Source: Bacteroidaceae bacterium (GTDB taxonomy: Bacteria; Bacteroidota; Bacteroidia; Bacteroidales; Bacteroidaceae). Taken from it: a DNA stretch of 64,000 nucleotides. The first letter of the stretch is position 1. Each line of letters opens with the position of its first letter. Under the pieces are notes generated by a model. That model searched no databases. It saw nothing but the letters and a program-made list of their open reading frames with translations, and was not told where the DNA came from. Below, in pieces: positions 52,967 through 61,021 of the stretch. The stretch covers positions 186,001 to 250,000 of the forward strand of contig JAGCPD010000010.1 of the NCBI GenBank assembly GCA_017645305.1. The letters run 5' to 3'. The position numbers and the translations under genes were made by a program.

Positions 52967-54256
52967 TTAGAGTTGTGTCAACTGGAAATTACGCCAAAGG
53001 ACTTTGATATCGTTTCCGTCGTGGATCTGCAGCATGATGCGTCCAGGCGTATTTGCGATGAGTTCGTCTTCCAAGTCTGCCATAGGAACATCATTGAGCC
53101 AGGTCTGGATATGATTGCCCTCTACGCGAAGGCGCAGCGTATTCCATTCACCCTCTTTCAGCACTTCTTCCTTCTCGTCGGGAATCTGCTGGAGCCAGCC
53201 ACGGCCGTATGACTCGTAGATGCCGCCTGTGTCATTACCCTTGGGAGCCACTTCGCATTGCCATCCGTGAACGGTGTTGAAGCCCTCGATGAAAGAATGG
53301 AAGAAAAGTCCGCTGTTGCCGTTGCTCTCCTGCTTGAACTCCAGAGTGAGGTCGAAATCCTTGTAATATTTGCGTGTACAGAGATAGCCGTACTGCTTGT
53401 TGTCGCCATTCTCCGTCACCAGGTTGCCTTCCTCATCTACGCTCCACTTGCCATCGCCAAAGGGTTCCCAGCCTGTGAGATCCTTACCATTGAAGAGGCT
53501 TTCTGTCTGACCGCCTTTATGGGGCAGAGGACGAATCTTGATATTCTTGAAGGAAGCGGGGTCACCATGATCCTGAAGGCAGATGACACCCTCGCAGGCA
53601 AGGCCGTATTCAGGAGCATGAGCCCATTTGCCGCTACCCTTCTTCTCGAACCAGTCATCAGTCCATGCTTCGAACTCCAGAATCTTCTCGCCATTCAGCC
53701 AATGCTCAACGTGACCATTGTCGAAGACAATCTTCGAGGTGTTCCACTCGCCTACAGGATTGACATGCATCTTGGAGTAGTCGGGCAGGTGCATGGCGTA
53801 GTCAACACCCAGTTTCTGCCATTCCTCCAGTTTCTCAGGAGCATTCACTTCTTCCCAACCCTCATTGTCGATGAGTTGATACTCAGGTCCAGTCACGTAT
53901 GGAACCGAGAAAGCGGGATTTTCCACCACATGATAAATCATACCGCTGTTGCCGCCATGTGTCAGCTTCCAGTCCCAGGTAAGTTCAAAGTCTGCAAACT
54001 TGCGTTTTGTAACGATGTAGCCAGAGTCATCTGCGCCATCACCGCTGGCTTGGATGCAACCATCCACAACCGTCCATCCGTTGGACAGGATAGTGTCATT
54101 GAAGTTACACCACTCGGAGAGGTCCTGACCGTTGAACAGCAGTTCCCATCCTGCTTCTTCCTCAGCCTTTGTCAGCGTATTGTCCTTAGGCTGACATCCA
54201 CAAAAGATACCACACATTGCTGCAAAAGAGAGCAGCATCAGATTTGTTTTTTTCAT
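52967..54256 (-). CDS. Lipoprotein with two DUF1080 (3-keto-glycoside hydrolase-like) domains
   Basis: 429 residues. The signal MKKTNLMLLSFAAMCGIFCGC ends in a lipobox. Two laminin-G-like DUF1080 units are visible: residues about 32-240 (WELLFNGQDLSEWCNF, ...KNIKIRPL) and 248-428 (ESLFNGKDLTGWEPFG, ...WRNFQLTQL). Each has the FELTWDWK/FDLTLEFK and GNSGMIYH/GNSGLFFH signatures. DUF1080 members have been reported to cleave 3-keto-disaccharides. Placement next to an FAD oxidoreductase suggests an oxidise-then-cleave sugar route (inference). A promoter lies at 54301-54333. Confidence 0.88.
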   Translation of the reverse strand: MKKTNLMLLSFAAMCGIFCGCQPKDNTLTKAEEEAGWELLFNGQDLSEWCNFNDTILSNGWTVVDGCIQASGDGADDSGYIVTKRKFADFELTWDWKLTHGGNSGMIYHVVENPAFSVPYVTGPEYQLIDNEGWEEVNAPEKLEEWQKLGVDYAMHLPDYSKMHVNPVGEWNTSKIVFDNGHVEHWLNGEKILEFEAWTDDWFEKKGSGKWAHAPEYGLACEGVICLQDHGDPASFKNIKIRPLPHKGGQTESLFNGKDLTGWEPFGDGKWSVDEEGNLVTENGDNKQYGYLCTRKYYKDFDLTLEFKQESNGNSGLFFHSFIEGFNTVHGWQCEVAPKGNDTGGIYESYGRGWLQQIPDEKEEVLKEGEWNTLRLRVEGNHIQTWLNDVPMADLEDELIANTPGRIMLQIHDGNDIKVLWRNFQLTQL

Positions 54257-54300
54257 AGGTCTATATATTTAAAGTTCCTTTTGTTTTCAGTATTTGTCTG

Positions 54301-54333
54301 CAAAGATACGTTTTTTTACGACGTTCTTCCAAA
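54301..54333 (-). promoter_or_regulatory. Promoter of the DUF1080 gene
   Basis: TTTG (54333-54330) and TATCTTTG (54308-54301) on the - strand, 21-base spacer, 44 bases before the ATG at 54256. Confidence 0.6.
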
Positions 54334-54572
54334 CTTTCAGTAATTTTTTCAACAGAAAATCAGGGCTATGAAGCAAAACAGGGAGCAACATAAATTGAGG
54401 TGATGCTCCCTGTTTAGGGTTATTAGGATTAAAAATCAGATATAGTAAACTCTGCAGTAAAATGGGATATGTCCTTTTTCTTAATTAATGGATAATTGAT
54501 AATGGATAATTGACAATTCTTGGTTAGCAGTTAGTGGTTAGCGTAACTAACTTACATTTTTCACTTTTCGCT

Positions 54573-54605
54573 CGACTAACGAAATGAGGAAGTAGAGAGA
54601 TGAAA
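54573..54605. repeat. 33-base direct repeat, left copy
   Basis: Identical over 33 bases to 55971-56003. It starts cgactaacgaaatgaggaag and ends agagagatgaaa. The copies bracket the HEPN/MNT pair at a distance of about 1.4 kb. Bases on either side differ. Confidence 0.85.
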
Positions 54606-54695
54606 CGGGTTGGCTGTTTCAGCATTGGCCTGAAATAAGAGACTTTATGCGTTAGACTTTAGACAAGGGGAATGCAAGCATATTATAAAAGCAAT

Positions 54696-54728
54696 AAAAA
54701 AGCCTTTCAACAGTGGGGCTGAAAGGCT
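54696..54728 (-). terminator. Rho-independent terminator of the MNT-HEPN operon
   Basis: Arms agcctttca (54701-54709) and tgaaaggct (54720-54728); on the - strand the hairpin is followed by a run of T. The HEPN stop codon lies inside the hairpin. Confidence 0.8.
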
Positions 54729-55125
54729 AACTATTTATAATCTTATTTATATCCTCTATTAATCGTCTGGCAGGCTCTATTCGCTCCTGTAACGCCTCAG
54801 GCTCAACCTCATATACACAATTATAATCGCATTCTTCTCGCATAGTCTGCAGTTGGTTATAAAGACGTCCATATTCTAATGGTAAAATCCCGGTTTTAAT
54901 ATAAAACAGATTAAACAGAGCATGCGATCCATTGTGGGTACTTACGGAATGACCACCATGAAGAAGGAGAGCATTTATGGCATGAAATACGGAATAATAG
55001 AGTCGATTGGCCGCCCCACTCCACTTATTTGCAGCTGCAAGAATATTTATCTCCTCGAAAGTCTCAGAAGCTTTCTTTAACTCTAAAGCAACCAACGTTT
55101 GGCGTTCTTCATTTGTCAAACTCAT
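54727..55125 (-). CDS. HEPN-domain protein, putative toxin of an MNT/HEPN pair
   Basis: 132 residues, all helical. The core ANRLYYSVFHAINALLLHGG and STHNGSHALFNLFYIKTG match the PF05168-type HEPN group. In several MNT/HEPN pairs the HEPN protein is an RNase toxin and its nucleotidyltransferase partner neutralises it. The Rx4-6H RNase motif of those toxins is not clearly present here, although RLYYSVFH comes close (R-x6-H). Its ATG overlaps the MNT stop by four bases. The pair is bracketed by a 33-base direct repeat. Confidence 0.85.
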   Translation of the reverse strand: MSLTNEERQTLVALELKKASETFEEINILAAANKWSGAANRLYYSVFHAINALLLHGGHSVSTHNGSHALFNLFYIKTGILPLEYGRLYNQLQTMREECDYNCVYEVEPEALQERIEPARRLIEDINKIINS

Positions 55126-55442
55126 TGCAGTATATATTTATCCCGTTCTACATTTTTTCTGTAAGGTAGGAATGTCCACTCATCCCATTGTTTTTGGGTA
55201 TAAATGTGTGGGCTTATTTCCTCGCCAATTTCCCATCCTAATTCACGGAAAGGATAAGTGACATCATAATCACTGGCTTCCAGTTTGGGCTTATTCAGCA
55301 GAATCAGTAAATCCCAGTCCGAACCCTTATGAGCATCGCCACGGGCACGGGAACCATAGAGCCAAACCTGCCCGCCTGGGGGAACGACCTTACGTCCGGT
55401 CTCTCGGATCATTTGAATTATTTTCTCTTCTTCTGCTGTCAT
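55122..55442 (-). CDS. MNT-type nucleotidyltransferase, putative antitoxin
   Basis: 106 residues. The minimal nucleotidyltransferase signature is intact: WLYGSRARGDAHKGSDWDLL, i.e. GS followed by DxD (GSDWDL). Such proteins can adenylylate the HEPN partner to silence it. It is the upstream gene of the pair and overlaps HEPN by four bases. A complete promoter lies at 55518-55549. Confidence 0.88.
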   Translation of the reverse strand: MTAEEEKIIQMIRETGRKVVPPGGQVWLYGSRARGDAHKGSDWDLLILLNKPKLEASDYDVTYPFRELGWEIGEEISPHIYTQKQWDEWTFLPYRKNVERDKYILQ

Positions 55443-55517
55443 AGCGCTTCTTTTATTTCCCTGCCATTCGCCTCCTTAACATAGACTTTAGACTTTAGCA
55501 AAGAGACAATCACACCG

Positions 55518-55549
55518 CAAATATACGACGATGTGCGGTACTTACCAAA
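55518..55549 (-). promoter_or_regulatory. Promoter of the MNT-HEPN operon
   Basis: TTTG (55549-55546) and TATATTTG (55525-55518) on the - strand, 20-base spacer. The leader to the ATG at 55442 is about 70 bases. Confidence 0.65.
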
Positions 55550-55620
55550 AATTTGAAAGAAAAACAGAGTTTTTGCGCCTATTGTGCAAGATAAAGTTTA
55601 CAATATCTTGCTTTTGCGGA

Positions 55621-55674
55621 AGTTAAATAGGGAGTTAAATAGGGAGTTAAATGGGGAGTAAAATAGGGAGTTAA
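55621..55674. repeat. Tandem repeat, 12-base unit, about 4.5 copies
   Basis: Unit agttaaataggg, at 55621, 55633, 55645 (one change), 55657 (one change), and a half copy at 55669. Each unit contains a stop in one frame, and no coding frame crosses it. ttaactccc at 55735-55743 is complementary to the unit junctions. Confidence 0.85.
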
Positions 55675-55899
55675 GCCATCAAGCTGGCTGGACGATAGTT
55701 TTGGCTATTGGGAATTTGTTTGCTATTGTCCTTTTTAACTCCCATGAGGGCAGCGAATTAACTTCCATTTTTACTTCCTCTTTTACTTCCGAAGGTTCAT
55801 TTATGAATGATTCAAGCCTGTTAATGCTCTATTCCTGCTCCGTCGTACTGCTATGTTTCCTCTAATTTACCTCCAGATTCTCCCTAGTTTTCCTCTAAT

Positions 55900-55950
55900 A
55901 CATCTCTAGTTTCTAGAACTAGAGAGGAACTAGAGAAGAACTAGAGATGT
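55900..55950. repeat. Nested inverted and direct repeats of a ctctagtt core
   Basis: Three 11-base direct units gaactagaga+1 (55916-55948) overlap an inner hairpin ctctagtt/aactagag (55904-55911 and 55917-55924). Outer arms acatctctag (55900-55909) and ctagagatgt (55941-55950) pair as well. The remainder of 55443-56067 holds no supported gene. Confidence 0.8.
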
Positions 55951-55970
55951 GCAATCAGATTTTCCTCTTA

Positions 55971-56003
55971 CGACTAACGAAATGAGGAAGTAGAGAGATG
56001 AAA
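55971..56003. repeat. 33-base direct repeat, right copy
   Basis: Exact copy of 54573-54605, 65 bases from the lgt stop. Confidence 0.85.
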
Positions 56004-56067
56004 TGAGGATGATGAACCAAAAACGTCATTTGTCCTACTACTGCGGACTGCAAGAAGAAAACAGGGC

Positions 56068-56931
56068 TTATTTTTTCTCTGCCAGCCTCTTACACCACTT
56101 GCCACCCATCATGCAGTAAAGACCAAGCAGGACGAAGGGAACGCTGAGCAGTTGTCCCATATTAAAGAACATCCCGTTCTCGAAATCTACCTGGTTCTCC
56201 TTGGTGTATTCGATGAAGATGCGGCTGGTGAAGATAAGGAAAAGACATAGGCCGAAGTAGAAGCCTGAGCCTACCTGTGGAAAACGGTTGCCCTCCGTCT
56301 GGTTCATAGACTTCCTGTAAAACCACCACCCGATAAAGAAGAAACAGGCGTAGCAAAGGGCTTCATAAAGCTGACCCGGATGGCGTGGTACCATATCTAC
56401 CCGCTCGAAGACGAAAGCCCAGGGCACATCGGTAGGACGGCCTATAATCTCGGAATTCATCAGATTGCCCAACCGTATGGCACAGGCACAAATGGGGGTA
56501 ACGATGCCCACATTGTCCAGCACACGCATGATGTTGAGCTTCATATTGCGGGCATAGAGACAGAGGGCCAGCATCAGTCCCCAAGTGCCTCCGTGACTGG
56601 CAAGACCCTCGTAACCGGTAAACTTCCAACTGCCATCGGCTAACTGGCGGATGGGCAGCACCATCTCAATAGGATGAGAGAGGAAATACCCAGGCTCGTA
56701 GAAAAGGCAATGCCCCAAACGGGCTCCAATGAGGATACCTAAGAAGCAGTACATGAACATGGGCTCGAACTGCTGTTCGGAAATCTTCTGCTGTTTGTAC
56801 AGACGATGCATGAGCAAGTAAACGCTTAACAAGCTTATGCCCCAGCATATCGAGTACCAACGGATAGCGAAGAAGCCAAGGTCCAGCGCTACTACGTCGG
56901 GGTTCCAGTTTATGAATAATTCACAATTCAT
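56068..56931 (-). CDS. lgt: Prolipoprotein diacylglyceryl transferase
   Basis: 287 residues with seven or so membrane segments. Signature parts: RWYSICWGIS near the N-terminus, ARLGHCLFYEP, the Lgt box CAIRLGNLMNSEIIGRPTD, and RHPGQLYEAL. It attaches diacylglycerol to the lipobox cysteine of lipoproteins in the inner membrane, the first step for the many lipoproteins in this window. It follows ychF by 15 bases on the same strand. Confidence 0.95.
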   Translation of the reverse strand: MNCELFINWNPDVVALDLGFFAIRWYSICWGISLLSVYLLMHRLYKQQKISEQQFEPMFMYCFLGILIGARLGHCLFYEPGYFLSHPIEMVLPIRQLADGSWKFTGYEGLASHGGTWGLMLALCLYARNMKLNIMRVLDNVGIVTPICACAIRLGNLMNSEIIGRPTDVPWAFVFERVDMVPRHPGQLYEALCYACFFFIGWWFYRKSMNQTEGNRFPQVGSGFYFGLCLFLIFTSRIFIEYTKENQVDFENGMFFNMGQLLSVPFVLLGLYCMMGGKWCKRLAEKK

Positions 56932-56946
56932 AATTATGATAACAGA

Positions 56947-58044
56947 CTACACATTGAAGCGGAAGTGCATGATATCTCCGTCCTGAACGACGTATTCCTT
57001 GCCTTCTACACCCATCTTACCGGCTTCGCGGACAGCAGCTTCCGAGCCGTATTTGATATAGTCTTCGTACTTGATGACCTCGGCACGGATGAAACCTTTC
57101 TCGAAGTCGGTATGGATAACACCGGCACACTGGGGAGCCTTCCATCCCTTGCGGAAAGTCCAGGCCTTAACTTCCATCTCTCCTGCCGTGATGAATGTCT
57201 GCAGGGTGAGCAGGTGGTAGATGGCCTTTATAAGGCGATTACAGCCGCTCTCAGAGAGTCCCATGTCCTCGAGGAACATCTGCTTCTCCTCATAGGATTC
57301 CAGCTCTGCTATGTCGGCTTCTGTCTGGGCGCTGATGATAAGCATTTCGGCATCTTCGCCTTCGATGGCTTTCTTTACGGCCTCGGTATAGGCGTTTCCT
57401 GTGGATGCACTGGCATCGTCAACGTTACAAACGTACAGAACGGGCTTGGTGGTAAGCAGGAAAAGGCCTTTGGCGGCAGTGTTCTCGTCTTCTGTCTCAA
57501 ATGTTACGGTACGGGCACTCTTACCTTGCTCCAAAGCATCGCGGTAGGCCTCTAAGACCTGCAGTTCTATCTTTGCCTGCTTGTCGCCCCCTACCCTAGC
57601 GGCTTTCTCTACTTTCTTGATGCGAGCCTCTACTGTCTCCAAGTCTTTCAGCTGCAACTCAGTATCGATAATCTCTTTGTCCCGGACAGGATTCACAGAG
57701 CCGTCAACGTGTACAATGTTTCCGTTGTCGAAACAGCGCAGAACGTGAATGATGGCATCACACTCGCGAATGTTGGCAAGGAACTGATTACCCAGCCCTT
57801 CACCCTTGCTGGCTCCCTTGACAAGTCCGGCTATATCTACAATATCGCAGACGGCAGGGACTATTCTGCCAGGATGTACCAGTTCTGCCAGTTTGGTAAG
57901 CCTCTCGTCGGGCACGCTAACCTGCCCCATCTGAGCATCGATGGTACAAAAGGGAAAATTGGCAGCCTGAGCCTTTGCGCTACTCAGACAATTGAAAAGT
58001 GTTGACTTGCCCACGTTTGGCAGTCCTACTATACCTGCTTTCAT
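56947..58044 (-). CDS. ychF: Obg-like ATPase YchF
   Basis: 365 residues. G1 GLPNVGKSTLFNCLS, G3 DIAGLVKGASKGEG and the family-specific NVDD in place of NKxD (KPVLYVCNVDDAS), which explains the ATP preference. The C-terminal TGS domain ends EYVVQDGDIMHFRFNV. A conserved ribosome-associated ATPase linked to oxidative stress responses. A complete promoter lies at 58070-58101. Confidence 0.96.
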   Translation of the reverse strand: MKAGIVGLPNVGKSTLFNCLSSAKAQAANFPFCTIDAQMGQVSVPDERLTKLAELVHPGRIVPAVCDIVDIAGLVKGASKGEGLGNQFLANIRECDAIIHVLRCFDNGNIVHVDGSVNPVRDKEIIDTELQLKDLETVEARIKKVEKAARVGGDKQAKIELQVLEAYRDALEQGKSARTVTFETEDENTAAKGLFLLTTKPVLYVCNVDDASASTGNAYTEAVKKAIEGEDAEMLIISAQTEADIAELESYEEKQMFLEDMGLSESGCNRLIKAIYHLLTLQTFITAGEMEVKAWTFRKGWKAPQCAGVIHTDFEKGFIRAEVIKYEDYIKYGSEAAVREAGKMGVEGKEYVVQDGDIMHFRFNV

Positions 58045-58069
58045 CTTGTTCTTAATCTTAAATTGGGTG

Positions 58070-58101
58070 CAAAAATACCGCTTTAATTTTACATAACCAA
58101 A
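58070..58101 (-). promoter_or_regulatory. Promoter of ychF-lgt
   Basis: TTTG (58101-58098) and TATTTTTG (58077-58070) on the - strand, 20-base spacer, 25 bases before the ATG. Confidence 0.7.
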
Positions 58102-58133
58102 TTTTCTGTGTTATCTTAGCTTATGCAATCCTT

Positions 58134-60932
58134 TTAATGGGCCTCAAGCCAGTTCCTGCCCCACCCCGTATCTGCTATGAGGGGAACACGCATCTGCAGG
58201 GCATTCTGCATTTCCTCTACTACGATGCGTTGCAGGCGGTCTTTTTCTTCTGGCAAGACAGTGAAACAAAGTTCGTCATGAACCTGCAGAATCATCTTGG
58301 AGCGGATTCCTTCTTCCTTCATGCGTTGGTAGATGCGAATCATAGCTATCTTGATGATGTCTGCCGCACTTCCCTGAATGGGCGAGTTAATGGCGTTACG
58401 TTCAGCATTTCCGCGCACATTGGCATTGTTTGAGTTGATGTCGGGCAGATAGCAGCGACGGCGGAAGAGCGTCTCGGTATAACCCTTCTCGCGTGCCTTT
58501 CCGATACTTTTCTCCATATACTCCTTTACGGCGGGATAGGTCAGGAAATAGCCGTCTATCAACTCTTTGGCTTCTGTTCTGGAGACATCCAGACGTTCGG
58601 CCAGGCCGAAGGCGGAAATGCCATAGATAATGCCAAAGTTGGCAGTCTTGGCTTTACGACGTTCGTCAGAGGTTACTGCTTCTATACCCTTGTGGAAAAT
58701 CTTGGCTGCCGTGGCGGCATGAATATCCTGCCCGGCATTAAAGGCCTCTATAAGGTTCTCATCACCGCTCAGGTGGGCCATAATACGCAACTCAATCTGG
58801 CTGTAGTCGGCACAGAAGAACTCCTGCCCGGCTTCTGGTATGAAGGCTTTCCTTACCTCCTTTCCCTGCTCGTCCCTAACGGGGATATTCTGCAGGTTGG
58901 GGTTTGAAGAGGAGAGGCGGCCCGTTGTGGTAACGGCCTGGTTGAATGATGTATGAATGTGCCCCGTATCAGGGTTAATCAGTTGGGGCAGCGCGTCGAT
59001 GTATGTGCTGAGGAGTTTCTTTAAACCTCTGTATTCCAGAATCTTGCCGACTATGGGATTCTTGCTTTTCAGGCTTATGAGAATCTCTTCTGTGGTGGCG
59101 TATTGGCCTGTCTTTGTCTTCTTGGGTTTGTTGATAATCTTCATCTGGTCAAAGAGCACTTCGCCCACCTGTTTGGGACTGGCGATGTTGAAATGTACGC
59201 CTGCCAGTTGATAGATTTCTTCCTCTATGCGTTGCATCTCTTCTGAATAGAGGACAGAGGTTTCGCGGAGGCCTTCGGTATCAATGCACACACCGTTGCG
59301 TTCCATATATGCAAGCACAGGCATCAATGGCATTTCTATTTGTTGGAAGAGTTCCGTCAGCCCTTCTTTTTCCAGTTCCGGAGCAAATAAGTTCTTTAGC
59401 CTCAGGGTGATATCTGTATCCTCGCAGGCATACTCAAACACCTCCTCTGGCTTCAGTTCTGCCATCGATTTCTGTTTTTTCCCTGTTCCGATAAGCTCGT
59501 CAATATGTATGGTCTGATAATGCAGATAGGCTTCGGCCAGATAGTCCATGCCGTGACGCATCTCGGGGTGCAGCAGGTAGTGGGCAATCATGGTGTCGAA
59601 CATGGGGCCGCGTAACTCTATGCCGTGATTAAGGAGGACTTGCAGGTCATATTTCAGATTCTGCCCGATTTTCAGTGTGTCCGGATTTTCATAAACGGGC
59701 CGAAGGGCTTCAATGGCTTCTGGATTCCCGAATACGGGAACGTACCAGCCTTGTCCTTCCTTTATGCTGAAGCTTACGCCAACAAGACGAGCCTTTATAG
59801 GGTCCATACCCGTGGTTTCCGTATCAACACAAACCTCTGCGGCTCCTTGCAGGGCGGCAAGAAGGGCACTTATCTTATCGGGGGTGTCAACAAGCTGATA
59901 ATCAGCCGTTTCTTTGGCATAGTGCAACATCCCATTATCAGATTTTTCTCCGTCAACAGGCTCGCTCATGCTATTTGGTGTCTCGTAATCTCCAAAGCCG
60001 CTAAAGAGGTCGCCCTGGATGGCATTTCCTATCTTCTGTGGCTTGGGTGCCGGGGATGGGGTGGTGGAAGATATTTTCTTCCGCATGAGGGTACGGAACT
60101 CCAGTTCCTCGAAGATTTTCTGAAGTGCCTCTTGGTTAGGTTCTTCCACCTTGAGCTTTTCCATGTTTAACTGTATGGGCACATCAGTCTTAATGGTAGC
60201 CAGCCATTTGCTGGTTTTAATCTGCTCTACATTATCCTCTATTTTTTGCTTTAAAGCACCTTTCAGCTTGTCTGTATTCTGTAAGAGCGATTCTATGCTG
60301 CCAAAGTCCTGTATCAGTTTTGATGCCGTTTTCTCACCCACGCCAGGACAACCGGGGATGTTGTCAACGGAATCTCCCATAAGTCCAAGGATATCAATAA
60401 CCTGGGTAGGGTGGGAGAGTCCCCATTTCTGATTTACCTCGGCAGGGCCAAGAATTTCTTCCGCACTTTTCCCGACGGCAGGACGGTACATCTTTACATG
60501 TTCTGTTACCAACTGCCCGTAGTCCTTGTCGGGGGTCATCATATAGGTGTCTATTCCCTGTTCGTCTGCTTGGTGTGCAAGGGTTCCTATCACATCGTCT
60601 GCCTCGTATCCGGGTTCCTCCAGAACGGGGATGTTATAGGCTTTAAGTAATCTTTTTATGATAGGTACGGCAAATCGGATGGCCTCGGGTGTCTCTTCGC
60701 GTTGTGCTTTATATTCGGGGTGGGCTTCATGCCTGAATGTGCCTCCTGGGGGATCGAAGGCAACGCCCAAATGGGTAGGCTGCTCCTTCTGTATTACTTC
60801 TTCCAAGGTGTTTACAAAGCCCAGAATAGCTGATGTGTTTTCTCCTTTGGAGTTGATTCTGGGATTCTTTAAAAAGGCATAATATGCCCTATAGATAAGG
60901 GCGTAAGCGTCTAAAAGATAGAGTTTGTACAT
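58134..60932 (-). CDS. polA: DNA polymerase I
   Basis: 932 residues with three domains: 5' nuclease (residues 1-300; LLDAYALIYRAYYAF, GYEADDVIGTLA, GLMGDSVDNIPG), 3'-5' exonuclease (from about 365; CVDTETTGMDPIKA with the DxE pair retained) and polymerase (from about 560; DYSQIELRIMAHLSGD, RRKAKTANFGIIYG, LQVHDELCF). It fills gaps and removes RNA primers. All active-site motifs are intact, so proofreading should work. The gene lies 89 bases upstream of ychF on the same strand. Confidence 0.97.
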   Translation of the reverse strand: MYKLYLLDAYALIYRAYYAFLKNPRINSKGENTSAILGFVNTLEEVIQKEQPTHLGVAFDPPGGTFRHEAHPEYKAQREETPEAIRFAVPIIKRLLKAYNIPVLEEPGYEADDVIGTLAHQADEQGIDTYMMTPDKDYGQLVTEHVKMYRPAVGKSAEEILGPAEVNQKWGLSHPTQVIDILGLMGDSVDNIPGCPGVGEKTASKLIQDFGSIESLLQNTDKLKGALKQKIEDNVEQIKTSKWLATIKTDVPIQLNMEKLKVEEPNQEALQKIFEELEFRTLMRKKISSTTPSPAPKPQKIGNAIQGDLFSGFGDYETPNSMSEPVDGEKSDNGMLHYAKETADYQLVDTPDKISALLAALQGAAEVCVDTETTGMDPIKARLVGVSFSIKEGQGWYVPVFGNPEAIEALRPVYENPDTLKIGQNLKYDLQVLLNHGIELRGPMFDTMIAHYLLHPEMRHGMDYLAEAYLHYQTIHIDELIGTGKKQKSMAELKPEEVFEYACEDTDITLRLKNLFAPELEKEGLTELFQQIEMPLMPVLAYMERNGVCIDTEGLRETSVLYSEEMQRIEEEIYQLAGVHFNIASPKQVGEVLFDQMKIINKPKKTKTGQYATTEEILISLKSKNPIVGKILEYRGLKKLLSTYIDALPQLINPDTGHIHTSFNQAVTTTGRLSSSNPNLQNIPVRDEQGKEVRKAFIPEAGQEFFCADYSQIELRIMAHLSGDENLIEAFNAGQDIHAATAAKIFHKGIEAVTSDERRKAKTANFGIIYGISAFGLAERLDVSRTEAKELIDGYFLTYPAVKEYMEKSIGKAREKGYTETLFRRRCYLPDINSNNANVRGNAERNAINSPIQGSAADIIKIAMIRIYQRMKEEGIRSKMILQVHDELCFTVLPEEKDRLQRIVVEEMQNALQMRVPLIADTGWGRNWLEAH

Positions 60933-60994
60933 ACATTATTGAATTTTATTCGGTAAAATTATGCAAAAAAAGTGAAATGGTCGTCATTTTTATG

Positions 60995-61002
60995 TATTTT
61001 TG
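60995..61002 (+). promoter_or_regulatory. -7 element of the polyprenyl synthase gene
   Basis: TATTTTTG, 19 bases before the ATG at 61022. No -33 TTG at the usual distance. Confidence 0.45.
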
Positions 61003-61021
61003 CATTTCAAAAGTATATTAG

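Larger units (their letters stand above)
54257..54695. other. Intergenic stretch with short repeats and a 12-base-stem hairpin
   Basis: No gene is supported. Besides the DUF1080 promoter (54301-54333) it holds a hairpin with arms aaacagggagca (54376-54387) and tgctccctgttt (54404-54415), a 14-base tandem pair (54488-54501 and 54502-54515, atggataattga core), and the first copy of the 33-base direct repeat (54573-54605). Confidence 0.6.

Noticed and set aside
53258..54343. 361-codon frame on the + strand
   Set aside because: Antisense to the double DUF1080 gene, whose domains and signal peptide are clear.
55621..55950. CRISPR array
   Set aside because: Units are 11-12 bases, directly adjacent and without unique spacers of constant length; no cas genes nearby.
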